Source of the DNA: Limnephilus marmoratus | Lineage: Eukaryota; Arthropoda; Insecta; Trichoptera; Limnephilidae | DNA length: 64,000 nt | Assembly (NCBI GenBank): GCA_917880885.1 | Contig: OU862907.1 | Coordinates: 65,715,072-65,779,071 of the forward strand | Direction of reading: 5' to 3' | Part shown: piece after piece, positions 34,135 to 46,000 of the stretch | Position numbering within the stretch: the first letter of the stretch is position 1 | How the letters are laid out: every line of letters starts with the position of its first letter | Position numbers and translations under genes: made by a program | Notes under the pieces: model-generated | Databases searched by the model: none | Told to the model about the DNA's origin: nothing | What the model saw: only the letters and a program-made list of their open reading frames with translations

Positions 34135-35661
34135 CAGGGTGGCCACAAAAAACGGATTTCAAAATTCCCTGATAATTCCAGGTTTTCCAGGGCAGTTTCT
34201 ACATTTTTCCCTGATATGTTTAATTTGATATAAGGGGATATCGTTCGTTAGATAAATAATAAAGGGAATTCCGTCATCTATATCATTTATTATTTCCTTG
34301 CATCACAATAATCTATTATAAACAAAATACACTTGTTACAAATTTATGATATTTCACCTGAAGACTTTTTTCAATCTTTTGAAACAATACATAGAGATAT
34401 AATCATTAAAAAACTATCTAAAAATGGAATAAAGGGAAAGGTATTGAAACGGTTCAAGGATTATTTAACTAATAGATATCAAACCACAAAAGTGGGAGTG
34501 ACAAGATTACATTGGGAGTACCACAAGGGTCTGTTCTCGGATCTATTCTTTTTATAATGTACATTAATGATATGGGAAAAGTATATGGTAAAAGTATGGC
34601 AGACGACGCGTTGTTATATATAGCAGGAGAATATTATGAACTCATAATGAATCATTTAAACGAAGACCTACATAATATATCGATATTTCTGAATAAAAAT
34701 AAACTAAAATAGAATGTAAATAAAACTAAATCTATGAACATTGGAAAACGAGTAACGCAAACAAAAAAAGACATATAGACGGTGAAGTTTTGAAAGAAGT
34801 ATTTGAAATTAAATATTTGGGAGTAATAATTGACTCCAAATTGACTTTCGCTCAAAATACAAAACCAATTATTAAAAAGATAGCCAAAAAAATTTCACTG
34901 TTGGGAAGAATAAGAAGATTCCTTGACATAGTCTCCAGTAAAAATGTGTACAACGCAATCATTGTACCACACATAAATTACTGTAGCAGCATTCTATTCT
35001 TAGCCAACGACGGATTAATGAAACAAATGACAATTCTACAAAACAGAGCTATGAGAACTATATTGAAGAAAAATAGGTACACTTCAGTCAAGAAAATGTT
35101 GAAGGAGTTAAATATCTTGTAATTTAAACAAATTATTTACTTCAATACTATATTGTTAATCTACAAAATAATCAATGGCCATACGTCTATTGAATTCCTA
35201 AGAAAAATTGATAAACTACAAAGCAACAACATGAGACGAGGAAAAGAAATGAACTAAGACTCCCCTTCAGGAAAAAAACACAGAGTCATTGATGTACAGG
35301 GCATTGAAGATATTTGGAGAATTACCAGAAGAAATAAAATTGGAAGAGAGCATAAAGGCATTTAAAATAAATTGCGAAGATATGTGATTGATTTGGTATA
35401 GATGTGTTATTTTAAGTGTATGTATATATAAGGATTTTATTAGGACATAGATAACTATGTACCTATCTAAAATACCGCAAAAAAACAATAATAAAACAAC
35501 TTTGGGATTTCACAAATCGCAAAATAACGAATTTAGTTTTATTTTTGGAATTCCCTGATATTCTAAAAAAAATTTGAAATTCCCTGACATTTCCCTGATA
35601 ATTCCAGGTTCGGTAAAATTCCCTGATAATTCCAGGTTTTCCAGGTCTTGTGGCCACCCTG
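34135..35661. mobile_element. CAGGGTGGCCAC-ended transposon with 5-bp duplication AATTA
   Basis: The ends are CAGGGTGGCCACAAAAAACG and, inverted, CAGGGTGGCCACAAGACCTG. Subterminal ATTCCCTGATAATTCCAGG repeats occur on both sides. AATTA flanks it at 34130-34134 and 35662-35666. The family D copy at 18211-18216 shows a single AATTA at the unoccupied site. The interior holds LINE sequence, so this is either a composite or a MITE that took a LINE insertion. Confidence 0.75.
34333..35395 (+). pseudogene. LINE reverse-transcriptase remnant inside the CAGGGTGGCC element
   Basis: Broken frames give DIIIKKLSKNGIKGKVLKRF, GVPQGSVLGSILFIMYINDM, then MADDALLYIAG (the catalytic box begins M rather than Y). 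KYLGVIIDSKLTFAQNTKP and AIIVPHINYCSSILF follow. At least three stops or shifts break it. It resembles the RT of jockey-superfamily LINEs and belongs to a different family from the one at 25556. Confidence 0.8.
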
Positions 35662-36200
35662 AATTAAAGCTCTATAAATGAAACATTTCTGAACTTAGCC
35701 GAAAACTAAAAACTGTTTTTGAAAGGTTATGAAATAAGCTTTCAAATTGTTATATTACAAATAAATATTAAAATTTAGAAGGCAATCATAAAAAATTTGT
35801 AAAAATTACTCACGTGATGTTTTTATGTGAAAATGGTACTAAAATCACGGATTATGTAAAAAAAAAAATACTTTTTTTAGTTTATAAATGTATAATAAAC
35901 AATTTTGTCACCTCACTTTTTTACCATTTCATACAAGAATATTTAATAAAAAATTGACAATGTCTAACGGCACGTAGGCGATTTGGCGGGTGAAAACTGT
36001 TTCTACAAAATAAGTCTTTTCTATGCACTTCATATTGAATAGAGATGTGAAGCTTGATTCAATATGGATCTTCTACTTTTTGTTTTAGGGTTGTCACTAG
36101 AACAATAACAGAATTATAACGATATACGTGGGAACAAACGCATTAGTGTGAAAACACGCTTATTGTACTTGACTGCTATTGTTATATTGTCGTGTAAACA

Positions 36201-36560
36201 CGCTTACGGGTCGGAGTGGTTAATATTGGAAGCATTGAACTGTAAAAAGTTAATTTTATTTAAAAAATCTAAATTAAATAAATCAGCAGTATTATTAATG
36301 AATGTACTTTTTTATTTTAAATTACTTCTCTTTTCCTTCCATTTGTCCCCCAGTCACTCAGTGGAACTGCAGTCGTACCATTAGTGTAAGTTTCCTTGTG
36401 AGCTCTGGCGTCTTTCTTTCTTTAAGTCTTCCGTTATTGTAGGAAGATTGAAACGCACTAGGGCCGGTATTTTTTCCAGTATATGTTTCCACGATAAGAT
36501 TTCTTAACCTTTCCCTCATTCCTGCTACCCTGTTTCTAATTTCGCAAAACCGAAGAGGCA
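36201..36560. other. no gene recognised
   Basis: AT-rich sequence leading into the minisatellite; nothing supported. Confidence 0.35.
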
Positions 36561-36955
36561 AAGAAGGCAAGAACTAAGAAAAGATGAACCGAGGCAAGCC
36601 AAGAAGAGGCAAGAAGAGCCAAGGGAAACAAGAGACAAGTTGAACCAGGTAGAGGCAAAGAAGGTAAAAAGTACGAAAAGATGAACCGAGGCCAGCCAAG
36701 AAGGGCAAGAAGAGCCAAGAGAAACTAGAAGAAACAAGAAGAGACAAGTTGAACCAGGTAGAGGTAAAGGTAAGAAGTAAAAAAAGATGAACCGAGGCAA
36801 GCCAAGAAGGAGCAAGAAGAGTCAAGAGAAATTAGAAGAAACAAGAAGAGACAAGTTGAACCAGGTAGAGGCAAAGAAGGTAAAAAGTTATAAAAGATGA
36901 ACCGAGTCAAGCTAAGAAGGGCAAGAAGAGCCAAGAGAAACTAGAAGAGGCAAGT
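36561..36955. repeat. purine-rich minisatellite, ~97-110-bp units
   Basis: The unit contains AAGATGAACCGAGGCAAGCC, AAGAAGAGCCAAGAGAAAC and GACAAGTTGAACCAGGTAGA. The AAGATGAACC landmark lies at about 36581, 36678, 36784 and 36894. The + strand is almost all purine, so the opposite strand gives repetitive hydrophobic ORFs (LASVHLFL..LPGSTCL) that are by-products of the repeat. Confidence 0.8.
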
Positions 36956-36994
36956 TAAAGAGGAGGTCCATTCTAAATTCCAATATTGGTTTTA

Positions 36995-37236
36995 GGTTGC
37001 CAAGTATGAGATTTAGCAGGGGTGCCCGGGTTCATGGGGTGAGGCATGTCTAGGTCTTGGAAGCCGATGACCAGGACACACCGAACCCCAGATTCCTACC
37101 CACCCCTTAAACCTTTTTCCTTCCCAGAACTCTCCTTTCCTTAAACAAACCCCTCCACACAGCATCCCCAAAGATGACATAGGCCCTGAAGGAAATAATT
37201 TTTCTCAGGGCCTCTTGTGTGGAGCTCATGTAAAAA
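36995..37236 (+). repeat. family A 3' part with poly(A)
   Basis: It starts within the family (GATTTAGCAGGGGTGCCCGG) and ends CTTGTGTGGAGCTCATGTAA with 13 A, a 5'-truncated insertion. Confidence 0.7.
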
Positions 37237-37650
37237 AAAAAAAATGTATACCGGTCGATTAAACTCCAACCTCCTTCCCATCCTCAGAGCATGTGTTCCA
37301 AGTCTTAACAAATACTTCAAAAATAAAACGATGATTAATTTCATACATTTATTAATACATACATTATTATGTATTTGAATTTCAACTTTAACAATTTTTT
37401 AATCATTTTAAAACGTACTAATATATAAATAGGTTATGAAATGATGCATATTTATTTATCTACAGAAAGCCTCTATAAATGCGAAACATACCGAATATTT
37501 GAAAAACAAATGCCATGTTGCCAATTTACAAAAATAAAATTGACTCCACATAGGCCAATGAAATCGAATATCAGTTCCAACAAAGAAGTTGGATATTTGA
37601 AAATTTTTGATAAGTTTCATCAAAAGTAAGGAAAAATTGAGCTAATTTAT
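37237..37650. other. no gene recognised
   Basis: A 62-codon ORF (37441-37629) has no recognised similarity and is not considered a gene. Confidence 0.35.
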
Positions 37651-37654
37651 TTAT

Positions 37655-38500
37655 TTTTACGTTAGCTACGCACAGGAGACTCTGAAGAAAATAATTTCTC
37701 TCAGGGCCTGTGTCAACTTAGGGGATGCTGTGTGGAGGGTCTTTTTAAGTAAAAAGGAAGGAGTATGGAAAGGGTACTCCTGCCCCGGGAACCATTTAAT
37801 GGATAACCAACACTTCTGCCAAGTGGTTCACTATGTTTGGTGACTTAGCAGGGGTGCCCGCATTCATGGGGTCAGGTTTGTCTGGATCTTGGCAGCAAAT
37901 GTGTCTGCCCACCAACAGCATGGTAGGCCGGATCGGGAAAGACTGGTTGAGGGAGATCTTTTGACCTCTCCAGCAGGACTCTTTCGGAATGTTGCCATGC
38001 ACCGCAGTGAGAGGGATGGATTCATTCGTCTGTCACTCCTGGACACACTGACCCCCAGATTCTTACCCACCCCTCATACCTTTTTCCTTCCCAGAACTTC
38101 CTCTCCTTCTTTCCTCTAAAAATACCCTCCAAACTGCATCCCCAAAGATGGGATAGGCCCTGAGTGGAATTATTTTCCTTAGGGCCTCCTGTGTGGAAAT
38201 ATAATGTTAAAAAAAGGAGAGGAAATTTGGAAGGAAAAAGGTATGAGAGATGGGTAGGAATCTGTAAGTCAGTGTGTCCAGGAGTGACGGACGTATGAAT
38301 CCGTCCCTCCAACTGCGTTGCAAGGCGATAGATCGAAAGAGTCATGCTGGAGAGGTCAAAAGGCCTCCCTCAACCAGTCTCTCTGAATCCGGAAGATGGG
38401 CAGACTCATCCACCGCCAAGACCTAGACAAACCTTACCCCATGAACCCGGGCACCTCTGCTAAGTCACCAAACATAGCAAAACACTTGAGATGACCCACA
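37655..38500. repeat. family A cluster: -, +, - pieces
   Basis: 37655-37760 is a short inverted 3' piece. 37785-38205 is a near-complete + copy. 38210-38500 is an inverted copy lacking its 3' part. The second and third meet almost directly, at GAAATATAATGTTAAAAAAA. Confidence 0.7.
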
Positions 38501-38940
38501 CCTATCTAGTTTCTTATTTTAAAATAATTTAAATAGCTCGTCACGCATTTAGAGTTGACGCCAACAACAAAATCAGGATTGTGTGTATTAGTGCATATTT
38601 ATAAGCTTCCCACAGCGATGTCCTTGAGAAACATCACTGAGAAACAGCTTTTTGTCTTATTAACTAGAAAGGAACAACAAGTGTAAGTATACATAGATCC
38701 AACTTCAAGTGTCTTTATATTTCATTTCTAAAATCGAATATGTAACAAGTTTGAAACATGTTGTACGCAAGCAATGCATCTACGCGACACCTATACATAA
38801 TAGTAATTTATGTTTATTTAACAGCATTTTTTACAACATAATTTTATTTAATTTCTACACCACAAACAAAATGTCGTTATACAATACAATTACAATACAT
38901 AAAATTTTAAAATTCATTTATTGGTATAAATTAAAAAGCA
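38501..38940. other. no gene recognised
   Basis: AT-rich intergenic sequence. Confidence 0.35.
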
Positions 38941-38965
38941 TGAAAGAGTATAATGTGGTAGAGTA

Positions 38966-39062
38966 TAATATGCCTAGGAAGACATGGCACGACCAAGTCG
39001 ATCGAAAATTCAAGTCGGGCCATGTCAAGAATCAACAGAACACCAGAAGAGTATATCACGAT
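38966..39062 (+). pseudogene. short LINE C-terminal fragment
   Basis: It encodes [20 protein letters not shown] then NTRRVYHD, the same segment as at 7940-8020. It makes the 197-codon ORF at 38709-39302 chimeric and not a gene. Confidence 0.65.
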
Positions 39063-39194
39063 GTATTATTTTCAATTAAACGCAATTTTGATGATTTTGT
39101 AACATTGATACCTACGTGGCTGGTGCGAGTGCAGTTCCGGACTGCGATCTGCAGGACAAAGACTTATCTGAGGAGTGATTCTGTATTTTTTTTA

Positions 39195-39300
39195 TTTTTT
39201 TTTTACATTAACTCCACCCAGGAGGCCCTGAGGAAAGTAATTTCTCTCAGGACCTATGTCATCTCTGGAGGGTCTTTTTGTGGAAGGGAAGAAGTGAATT
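39195..39300 (-). repeat. family A 3' fragment
   Basis: Poly(T), then ACATTAACTCCACCCAGGAG and GGACCTATGTCATC, truncated. Confidence 0.6.
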
Positions 39301-39327
39301 GATCAATGTTGCAATTAGTTTGTTAAG

Positions 39328-39500
39328 ATAGCCCTTGATGTGATTTTTCACAAAAATGGCGCTCTACAAATTATCCAATTATTATTATTATAAGAGAATC
39401 CATCAACCGGACCGCCCGTTTCTCCACATAGTTGAGGGTTTTTTCAGGTATTTTGGGGCTTCAGACCAGAGGTGGCTGCCAAATTCAATTAAATTATTAT
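39328..39500. pseudogene. LINE 3' tail (+) abutting a LINE RT C-terminal fragment (-)
   Basis: 39328-39393 repeats the tail seen at 11285 (GCCCTTGATGTGATTTTTCA..TTATTATTATTA). Directly after it, the minus strand 39480-39395 reads HLWSEAPKYLKKTLNYVEKR then AVRLMDSL, a conserved RT C-terminal block. Confidence 0.6.
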
Positions 39501-39523
39501 TATTTAATTCTGGCTTGTAATTA

Positions 39524-39859
39524 TCTTTATAAAAAAACTCGCGTCACAATGTTTATTCGAGATAAACTTCGGAACTACTTAACCGATTTTGATGAAATTT
39601 GGCTTACTGTGTCTAATTTGGTCCAATATAAAGGATAGGATAGTTTTTATCTCGATTATTGACCTCAATATTTATTATTGTAAATTAAATATTTGTTTTA
39701 GGACAATGCTTTGTAATTATTTGTAAGATCCATAAGATTCTAACAGATGGCAGTGTGAATTAATTTATCGACCGAACACTTGGTTATCTAGCTTGGGTAA
39801 CCATCCAGTAGACGGGTTGTGTTTTGTTAGCCACAGCAATGCGTGGCCGGGTCAGCTAG
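39524..39859 (+). mobile_element. non-autonomous Helitron, complete 336-bp copy
   Basis: It starts TCTTTATAAAAAAACTCGCG after an A. It ends with the hairpin GCCACAGCAATGCGTGGC (39830-39847), then CGGGTCAGCTAG and a flanking T. It is non-coding. It lies 126 bp beyond the Dap160 stop codon, so it may fall within or just after that gene's 3' UTR. Confidence 0.8.
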
Positions 39860-39984
39860 TTGTATAAATATTTATATTATTTCTTTGAAACCTCTACTAC
39901 ATAGTTACACACTTACGAATAAATATAATTGGTAATACATAATGAAAAGGAATTATAGTTTTAATGTGTTTGCATCATTCACAT

Positions 39985-40052
39985 TCATCCATCGTTGACC
40001 AGTTTGGTGACGTAGTTGCTCGGGAAGAGGCCGGTCATGCCACGAAGTTCGC
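39985..40052 (-). CDS. Dap160: Dap160 last coding exon
   Basis: The acceptor is AATTGCAG on the minus strand. It completes a split Gly codon, then encodes [20 protein letters not shown] and G before TGA. 68 nt. It carries the C-terminal strand of the last SH3 domain. Confidence 0.88.
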
Positions 40053-43000
40053 CTGCAATTTAAAAAGTGAGGTTATTTTTTAATATGCAATTCTAAAATT
40101 GATTTTGGAATGCAATTTAAAAATTAATGCTGTCAATGTTGATAAATTTAACTACATATTGTTTTGATAAATCTAAATTTGATTTTGGAATACTATTTTA
40201 AAATGAATGCTCTCAATGTTGATAAATTTAACCATTGTTTTGATAAATCTAAATTTGATTTTGGAATACCATTTTAAAATGAATGCTCTCAATGTTGATA
40301 AACTAACTATTGTTTTGATAAATCTAAATTTCATTTTTGAATACCATTTTAAAATTAATGCTGTCAATGTTCCTAAATTTAACTATGTATTATTTTTATA
40401 ATTCTAAATTTGATTTTGGAATTCCATTTTTGTATGTGCCATACGCACAGATAAAAGCGCAAGCAGAAGTCTGTTGAACCGCGAACGCTTATGTGTTATA
40501 CTGTCACATGACTCTACCAAATATTTCTTCCTATGGTAGGACAGGGGGTCAGTTGAATTACAAAGCTGCCACGAAATACCATTTCTTTCTTTGTACTGAA
40601 TCCGTCAACTTGACAGCTGTCAACCGCCCGTTTAGGCAACTCCGTTATTAAAATGACCCCTCTCCTGTTTTCGGCGGAGAAAGGGTTGCATAACTTTTCG
40701 TGTATCGCCTCAGGAGCGGTTACGGTGTACGATCTGTATTATCTATGGTTGTTCGGCACATAAGCCGCTTAGGTGTGACAGGTCTGATGGGATTGTTTGG
40801 AGATCTTAATTTAGCGTGCGCTGATCTTTTATCTCTTATCTGCATGTGTGGCACCTAAAGTTAATGCTGTCAATATTATTAACTATGCATTATTTTGATA
40901 ATTCTAATATTGATTTTGGAATGCAAATTTAAAATGAATGCTGTCAATGTTAATAAATTTAACTATTGTTTTGATAATTTTAAAGTTGATTTTGGAATGC
41001 CATTTTAAGGCTGTCATACCAGCAAATCATAATTTCGATTCCGACTGCACCGCTCACACATCAGCCGTTGCAAGCGGACGTTTTTGGAACTAGATTTCGT
41101 TCCGCTAGAAGCCGGGTTTCACGTACCTATAGTTCACGCGAAGCTGGACCTACAGTATGGTTCAGATAAAGATGTTGAATTCTCGCTTCCAGAATTTTAA
41201 TAAGTAGTAGTTATTTGTAATTTGTGTATTGAAGTGCGTAGACATAAATAGATACATAAACACAGTAGGTATAAAGTAGATACCTACACAAAAAACAATT
41301 TGTTATATTTTTTTAATATTTTGGTTTTTGTTTTTTCATTTTATTTTACGGCCATTAGAGTGGAAGAATTGAAACGTTACTTGAAATGGCTTTAGCCGTG
41401 TTTAGTGACCAGATCTGAAAAGTCAGGTACTTCCCCACCTCCATCTTCCCTAACTCCTTCCCCTCCCCCACTACCTTCAGCCTCACAACATACCCCAATT
41501 GGGGGTGATAGTCCCACTGGCTCCAGACGGGAGCAGTTGGGACTCTTGTGCGGTATTCATGAAAAAAAGAGTACCTAATATTCAGTTGGATTGTAAAAAA
41601 TATCTCATTTTGAAATATTTATTCGTGTGCATAATTTTTAATTTTATATTTATGTGAATACCGCACAAGAGACCCAAATGCTCCCGTCTGGAGCCAGTGA
41701 GACTATGACATGACTATGGGGTATAGTATGAGGCAGAAGGTGGTGGGGAAGGGCAGGAGATGGGGAAGAGGAAGCGAAGAATTACTTGGCTATTCAGATC
41801 TGGTCACCAAACACGGCCAAAGTAATTTTTAGGAACGTTTCAATTCTGAATGGTGGTCTTACACCAGGGCGATACTAAAGTATCTTCCACTCTGGAACGT
41901 GACGCAAATATATTATTTTTATATGAAATAACCCAAATTAGTCAAACAAAATTTATTTGCCCACGCCGGGATTCGATCCCACGACATTCGGATTGCGAGT
42001 CAAGAGCCTTACCTCTTGACCACGCCGGCCGTCAATAAATAGTATCAGTAATTTGGAAGGCGGGTATGGGTACCGCCGTCCCGGGAACCATGTATTGGAT
42101 TATCAACACCGTACGGGTAGCCCGGGTTCATGGGGCGAGGTTTGTCAGGATCTCGGCGGCGGTGGAATCTGCCCCACCAACTACGTAGAAGGCCGGATCG
42201 GGAGAGACCTTTTTTTACAATCGCTCGACACATTGCCTATCTCTTCTTTGGGGATGCTGTGTGAAGGTTCGTTTCAGGGAAAGGGAGGAGAGGATCTTCT
42301 GAGAAGGAAAGGGTATTAGGGGTGGGTAGAAATGTGGGGGTCAGCGTGTCCAGGAGAGCGGATGTATGAATCCATCCCTCCCACTGCGGTGCAAAGCGAT
42401 GTTCCGAGAGAGTAAGGCTGGAGAAGTCAAAGGGACTCCCTCAACCACTTTCTCTAGATCCAACCTGCCATGCAGCTGGTGCGCAGACGCATCCGCCGCC
42501 AAGACCTGAAAAAACCTCACCCCATGAACCCAGGCACCCCTGCTAGTCACCAAACGTTGCGAACCACTAAGGATGACCTACGGCAGACGTGTTGGTTATC
42601 AAAAAAATGGTTCCCGGGGCGGTGGTACCCATACCCGATTCTCATGTTTGTTATTTTTGTAATACGAAAAATGGATATAAAAAAGCCTACCCCCCATCCC
42701 TCTCAACCCCCTCCCCCTCTCACCCCACAACCTCTAACCACCCTCCACCCCCCCGCCTCTTTTACCCCCCCCCCCTATATAAAAATCAATTGCTGTTTGT
42801 TAGTTTCACTAAAACTCGAGAACGGCTGGGCCGATTTAGCTGATTTTGGTTTTGAAATGTTTGTCGTAGTCCAGGAAAGGTTTAAACGTTGAGAAAATAT
42901 GGAAAAGTTGCGAGGAAGATAGTAAAATCAACAATTTAATTCTCCCATATAAACTGTTCTACATACTTTTCTGTGAATTGCTAACCGTTCATCCGATTGC

Positions 43001-46000
43001 GATGAAACTTTGGTGAGTTGTTGTGAGCACGCCCGCAAAGTAGTCCAGTCAATAAATGCTCCAAAAGGAGGTGTAGAGTGCGTGAGCAGGGACCTAAGCG
43101 ATTCCTCCAGAAACTTGTTTAGGGTGCTTAGGGTGTGAACATACTAAAAGTCCTGACGTCTTGGTTGTGAGCTAGGGGGAAGGGGGGGAGGGGGAGGTCC
43201 CAATTTTCGGGTTTCCGCTTATATCTCAAAAACGGTGCGTCACACATGAAAATTTCCTAAGGATAAGTAAAAAAAGCTCATAAAATTATCTACAACTTTT
43301 ATTCTTTACGTAATTTTCGAAATCACGTCCATTTTTGACTTACACGCTCCACAAATGTAGATATTTTTGAAAAAAATTATTTTACCTCACATTTTTCATC
43401 AAACATTCCTTCATATCGTCTAAAATATTCATCAAAGAAAGAAATTTATTTATAAGAAGTTGTAATAAATTTAATTCCCTTTTAGAATATATATACATAT
43501 GCAAATAAGTCTCCAACCAGTAAATATTTACAGCAATTTTAAGGTTTTGCGTAAAATGTCGTCATTTTCAGAAAAAGCTGTTTTTATCTTATTACTGACA
43601 CACCGACGTGCAACGACGATTATGCGACGCTCTTTTAGTAAGGCGTATGATCAGATATGACCATGGAAACCACATTGATGCTATCTAGAGATGCATGAAA
43701 AGTAATCATTCGGTACTGAAGTAATCGGTACTCACCAAGTAATCAAAGTACCGACTACTAAAAACGAAGAGTATCCGTTACTTTCGAAATGATTACTTTC
43801 ATTGATACCTCAAAATGATTACTTTCGATGCGGATACTTCAGTACCGATTACTTGGTTGTTATTTGTGCCGCTAGAGGCGCTCTACGTTAGAGCCAGCTG
43901 TTCATAAATAAACCACACTTTGTACCGATTACTTGGTCTTTTCTATTTGTGCCGCTGGAGGCGCTACCACGCCAGAGCCAGTTGTTCGAAGCGTAAACGG
44001 TTTAGGAACGGTATTGCCAGAGACAAAAAATATTGCGGTGTTTTCATCGGTAAAAAAACGCTTTCGGTCGATATTTATGTTTGCGTACCTTGCTATCTGA
44101 TCTAATTGTATATTATTGCTACCAATATATACTAAGTATTCAAGTTTTTGACGGTAGGTAACTACCAAAATTTTCAAACGGTGTAAAAAATATGATTATT
44201 AGATATTATTACGACTATAAAAAGTTTTCACAGTAATAATTTTAACACTGCTTTTTTCCTTCACACATTATAAGATTTAAATTTCTGTGGAGTTTACAAA
44301 AAAAAATACGATTATTATTATAAAGATAAATTTGGATAGTAGAAATTTCCGCTAAGTAAAAAGACCGCCTTTAACATCTATTATCATAGGTATAATATGA
44401 TATTATGTGAGATGTAAATAAATAATAAATAAAATGTATAAAAAATTACCATCAGCCTATAATAGTGTTTTATTAACTTATCCCAAAGCTAGAAAAATAA
44501 AAAAAAAACTGGCATGTAAAATTACTTTCGAATTTCAATGGAAAATGATAAGTACGTTAATCCAGTGTTAATATGTAATTTACGATCAAAATTGCCTACG
44601 TAAACAAAAAAAGAACCGGGATCTTGTTGTAACTATGGGGAATGGATTCCATTTCAGTTTGTTTATATTATTGTAATAAAATTGTAATTGTTAGTGATGC
44701 GATACTAATCCTTTCCATATTGTATTCATGACGGGACTCAAATTAATAACTGAAAATAAAATTGTTTTATTCGTTGAATGGTAAAATAGTGAAAGTTCAT
44801 CAGTCGTACGTACAGCTTTGCCAACGGCTAAATTAGCATGTTAACTTTAGTTCGTTGTTTACGAATTTGTGTCAGTTTTTATTACAATATTTGACTTTGT
44901 TTTTACGTAATAATATATTTAATCTGTGTGTTCATTTAAATTGTTTATAAAGTATTGTGTTTGGGCCGTTTGTGATCGTTGAAACTTTTGTGCAAATAAG
45001 TTTAATATTATCCAATCACGACTGATGAGGGATGCTGCAATATTTTGGTATGTACCTACACATAAAAATAATATATTATGTAGCTGTATTCCATATAAAA
45101 TATCTTCTCCCGTATTCTGATTGCTTGTATAAAATCAAAAATAAAGTTTAAAAAAAATCTAAACACACAAAACTCTTCAAAACATTCAAAATACCTATAA
45201 ATACCTAACGTAGAATCCTAATAATGCATAACCAAAGTACCTACGCGCTATTCACGCTAACGAAAAACACAAACGTCAAAATGTAACCAGTAACGATTTG
45301 TTTCTATTATAAAAGTATCCGGCGGTATCCGGAACCGAAAGTAGTCAAATGTAATCAAAGCATTCAGTAACGAATTGATACTAGTAGTCGGTAGTACCCG
45401 AAAGTAATCAAAGCATTCAGTAACGATTTGATACTTGCAGTAGTTACTACCCGAAAGTAATCAGTAACGATTACATAGTAACGATTACTTTTTGTGAAAG
45501 TAACGGATACCGACGGGTAGTAAAAGTACCGATATTGAACACTACTAATGCTATCATTCAAAAGCTGAGAAGGCATAACAGGAGGCAGAGGTATTTTGCA
45601 CAATGTACTAGAAGTGGTTAGTTGGTATGAGCGCAACTCATGAGATCTGCACTTCCCTTGAAGAGTATTGTGGAGTCTTCACGTCCAGTAACAACACAAG
45701 GACCTCGGACAAGCCCACCGAAGTAAAGATGCAGCAGACATTTTCAAACTCAGTCAGTGGTTTGATGCACATCCTCCCTTCCCACAAGCCAATGAAATAA
45801 TGTCAATTCCCAATGTCTTCTGTCAGCTCGTCGATAAAAAATCACGATGAAAAGGTTGCAGTTGACCCAACATTTCTGTTTCACCGGATGTGTATAAGCA
45901 AACGATCAGATGAGGATTTGAAGAAATTCTTTGAGTATGAGTTGGCCCCATTTCCCTTGGCACTGTTCAATGAAGGTGGGATGTGGAAGACAACTAAATC

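Larger units (their letters stand above)
34108..36200. repeat. family D relative (TTAA-type MITE), split by an insertion
   Basis: TTATTTCCGCTTCACAATTA at 34115-34134 continues at 35662 with AATTAAAGCTCTATAAATGA, TTCTGAACTTAGCCGAAAAC and TTTTGTCACCTCACTTTTTT. This matches, in inverse, 17110-18290. Its own outer ends were not located. Confidence 0.6.

Noticed and set aside
36525..36934. Hydrophobic repeated ORFs on the minus strand
   Set aside because: By-product of the purine-rich minisatellite; all three frames are open, which indicates composition and not coding.
38709..39302. 197-codon ORF
   Set aside because: Chimera of AT-rich sequence, a LINE fragment (PRKTWHDQV) and a family A fragment.
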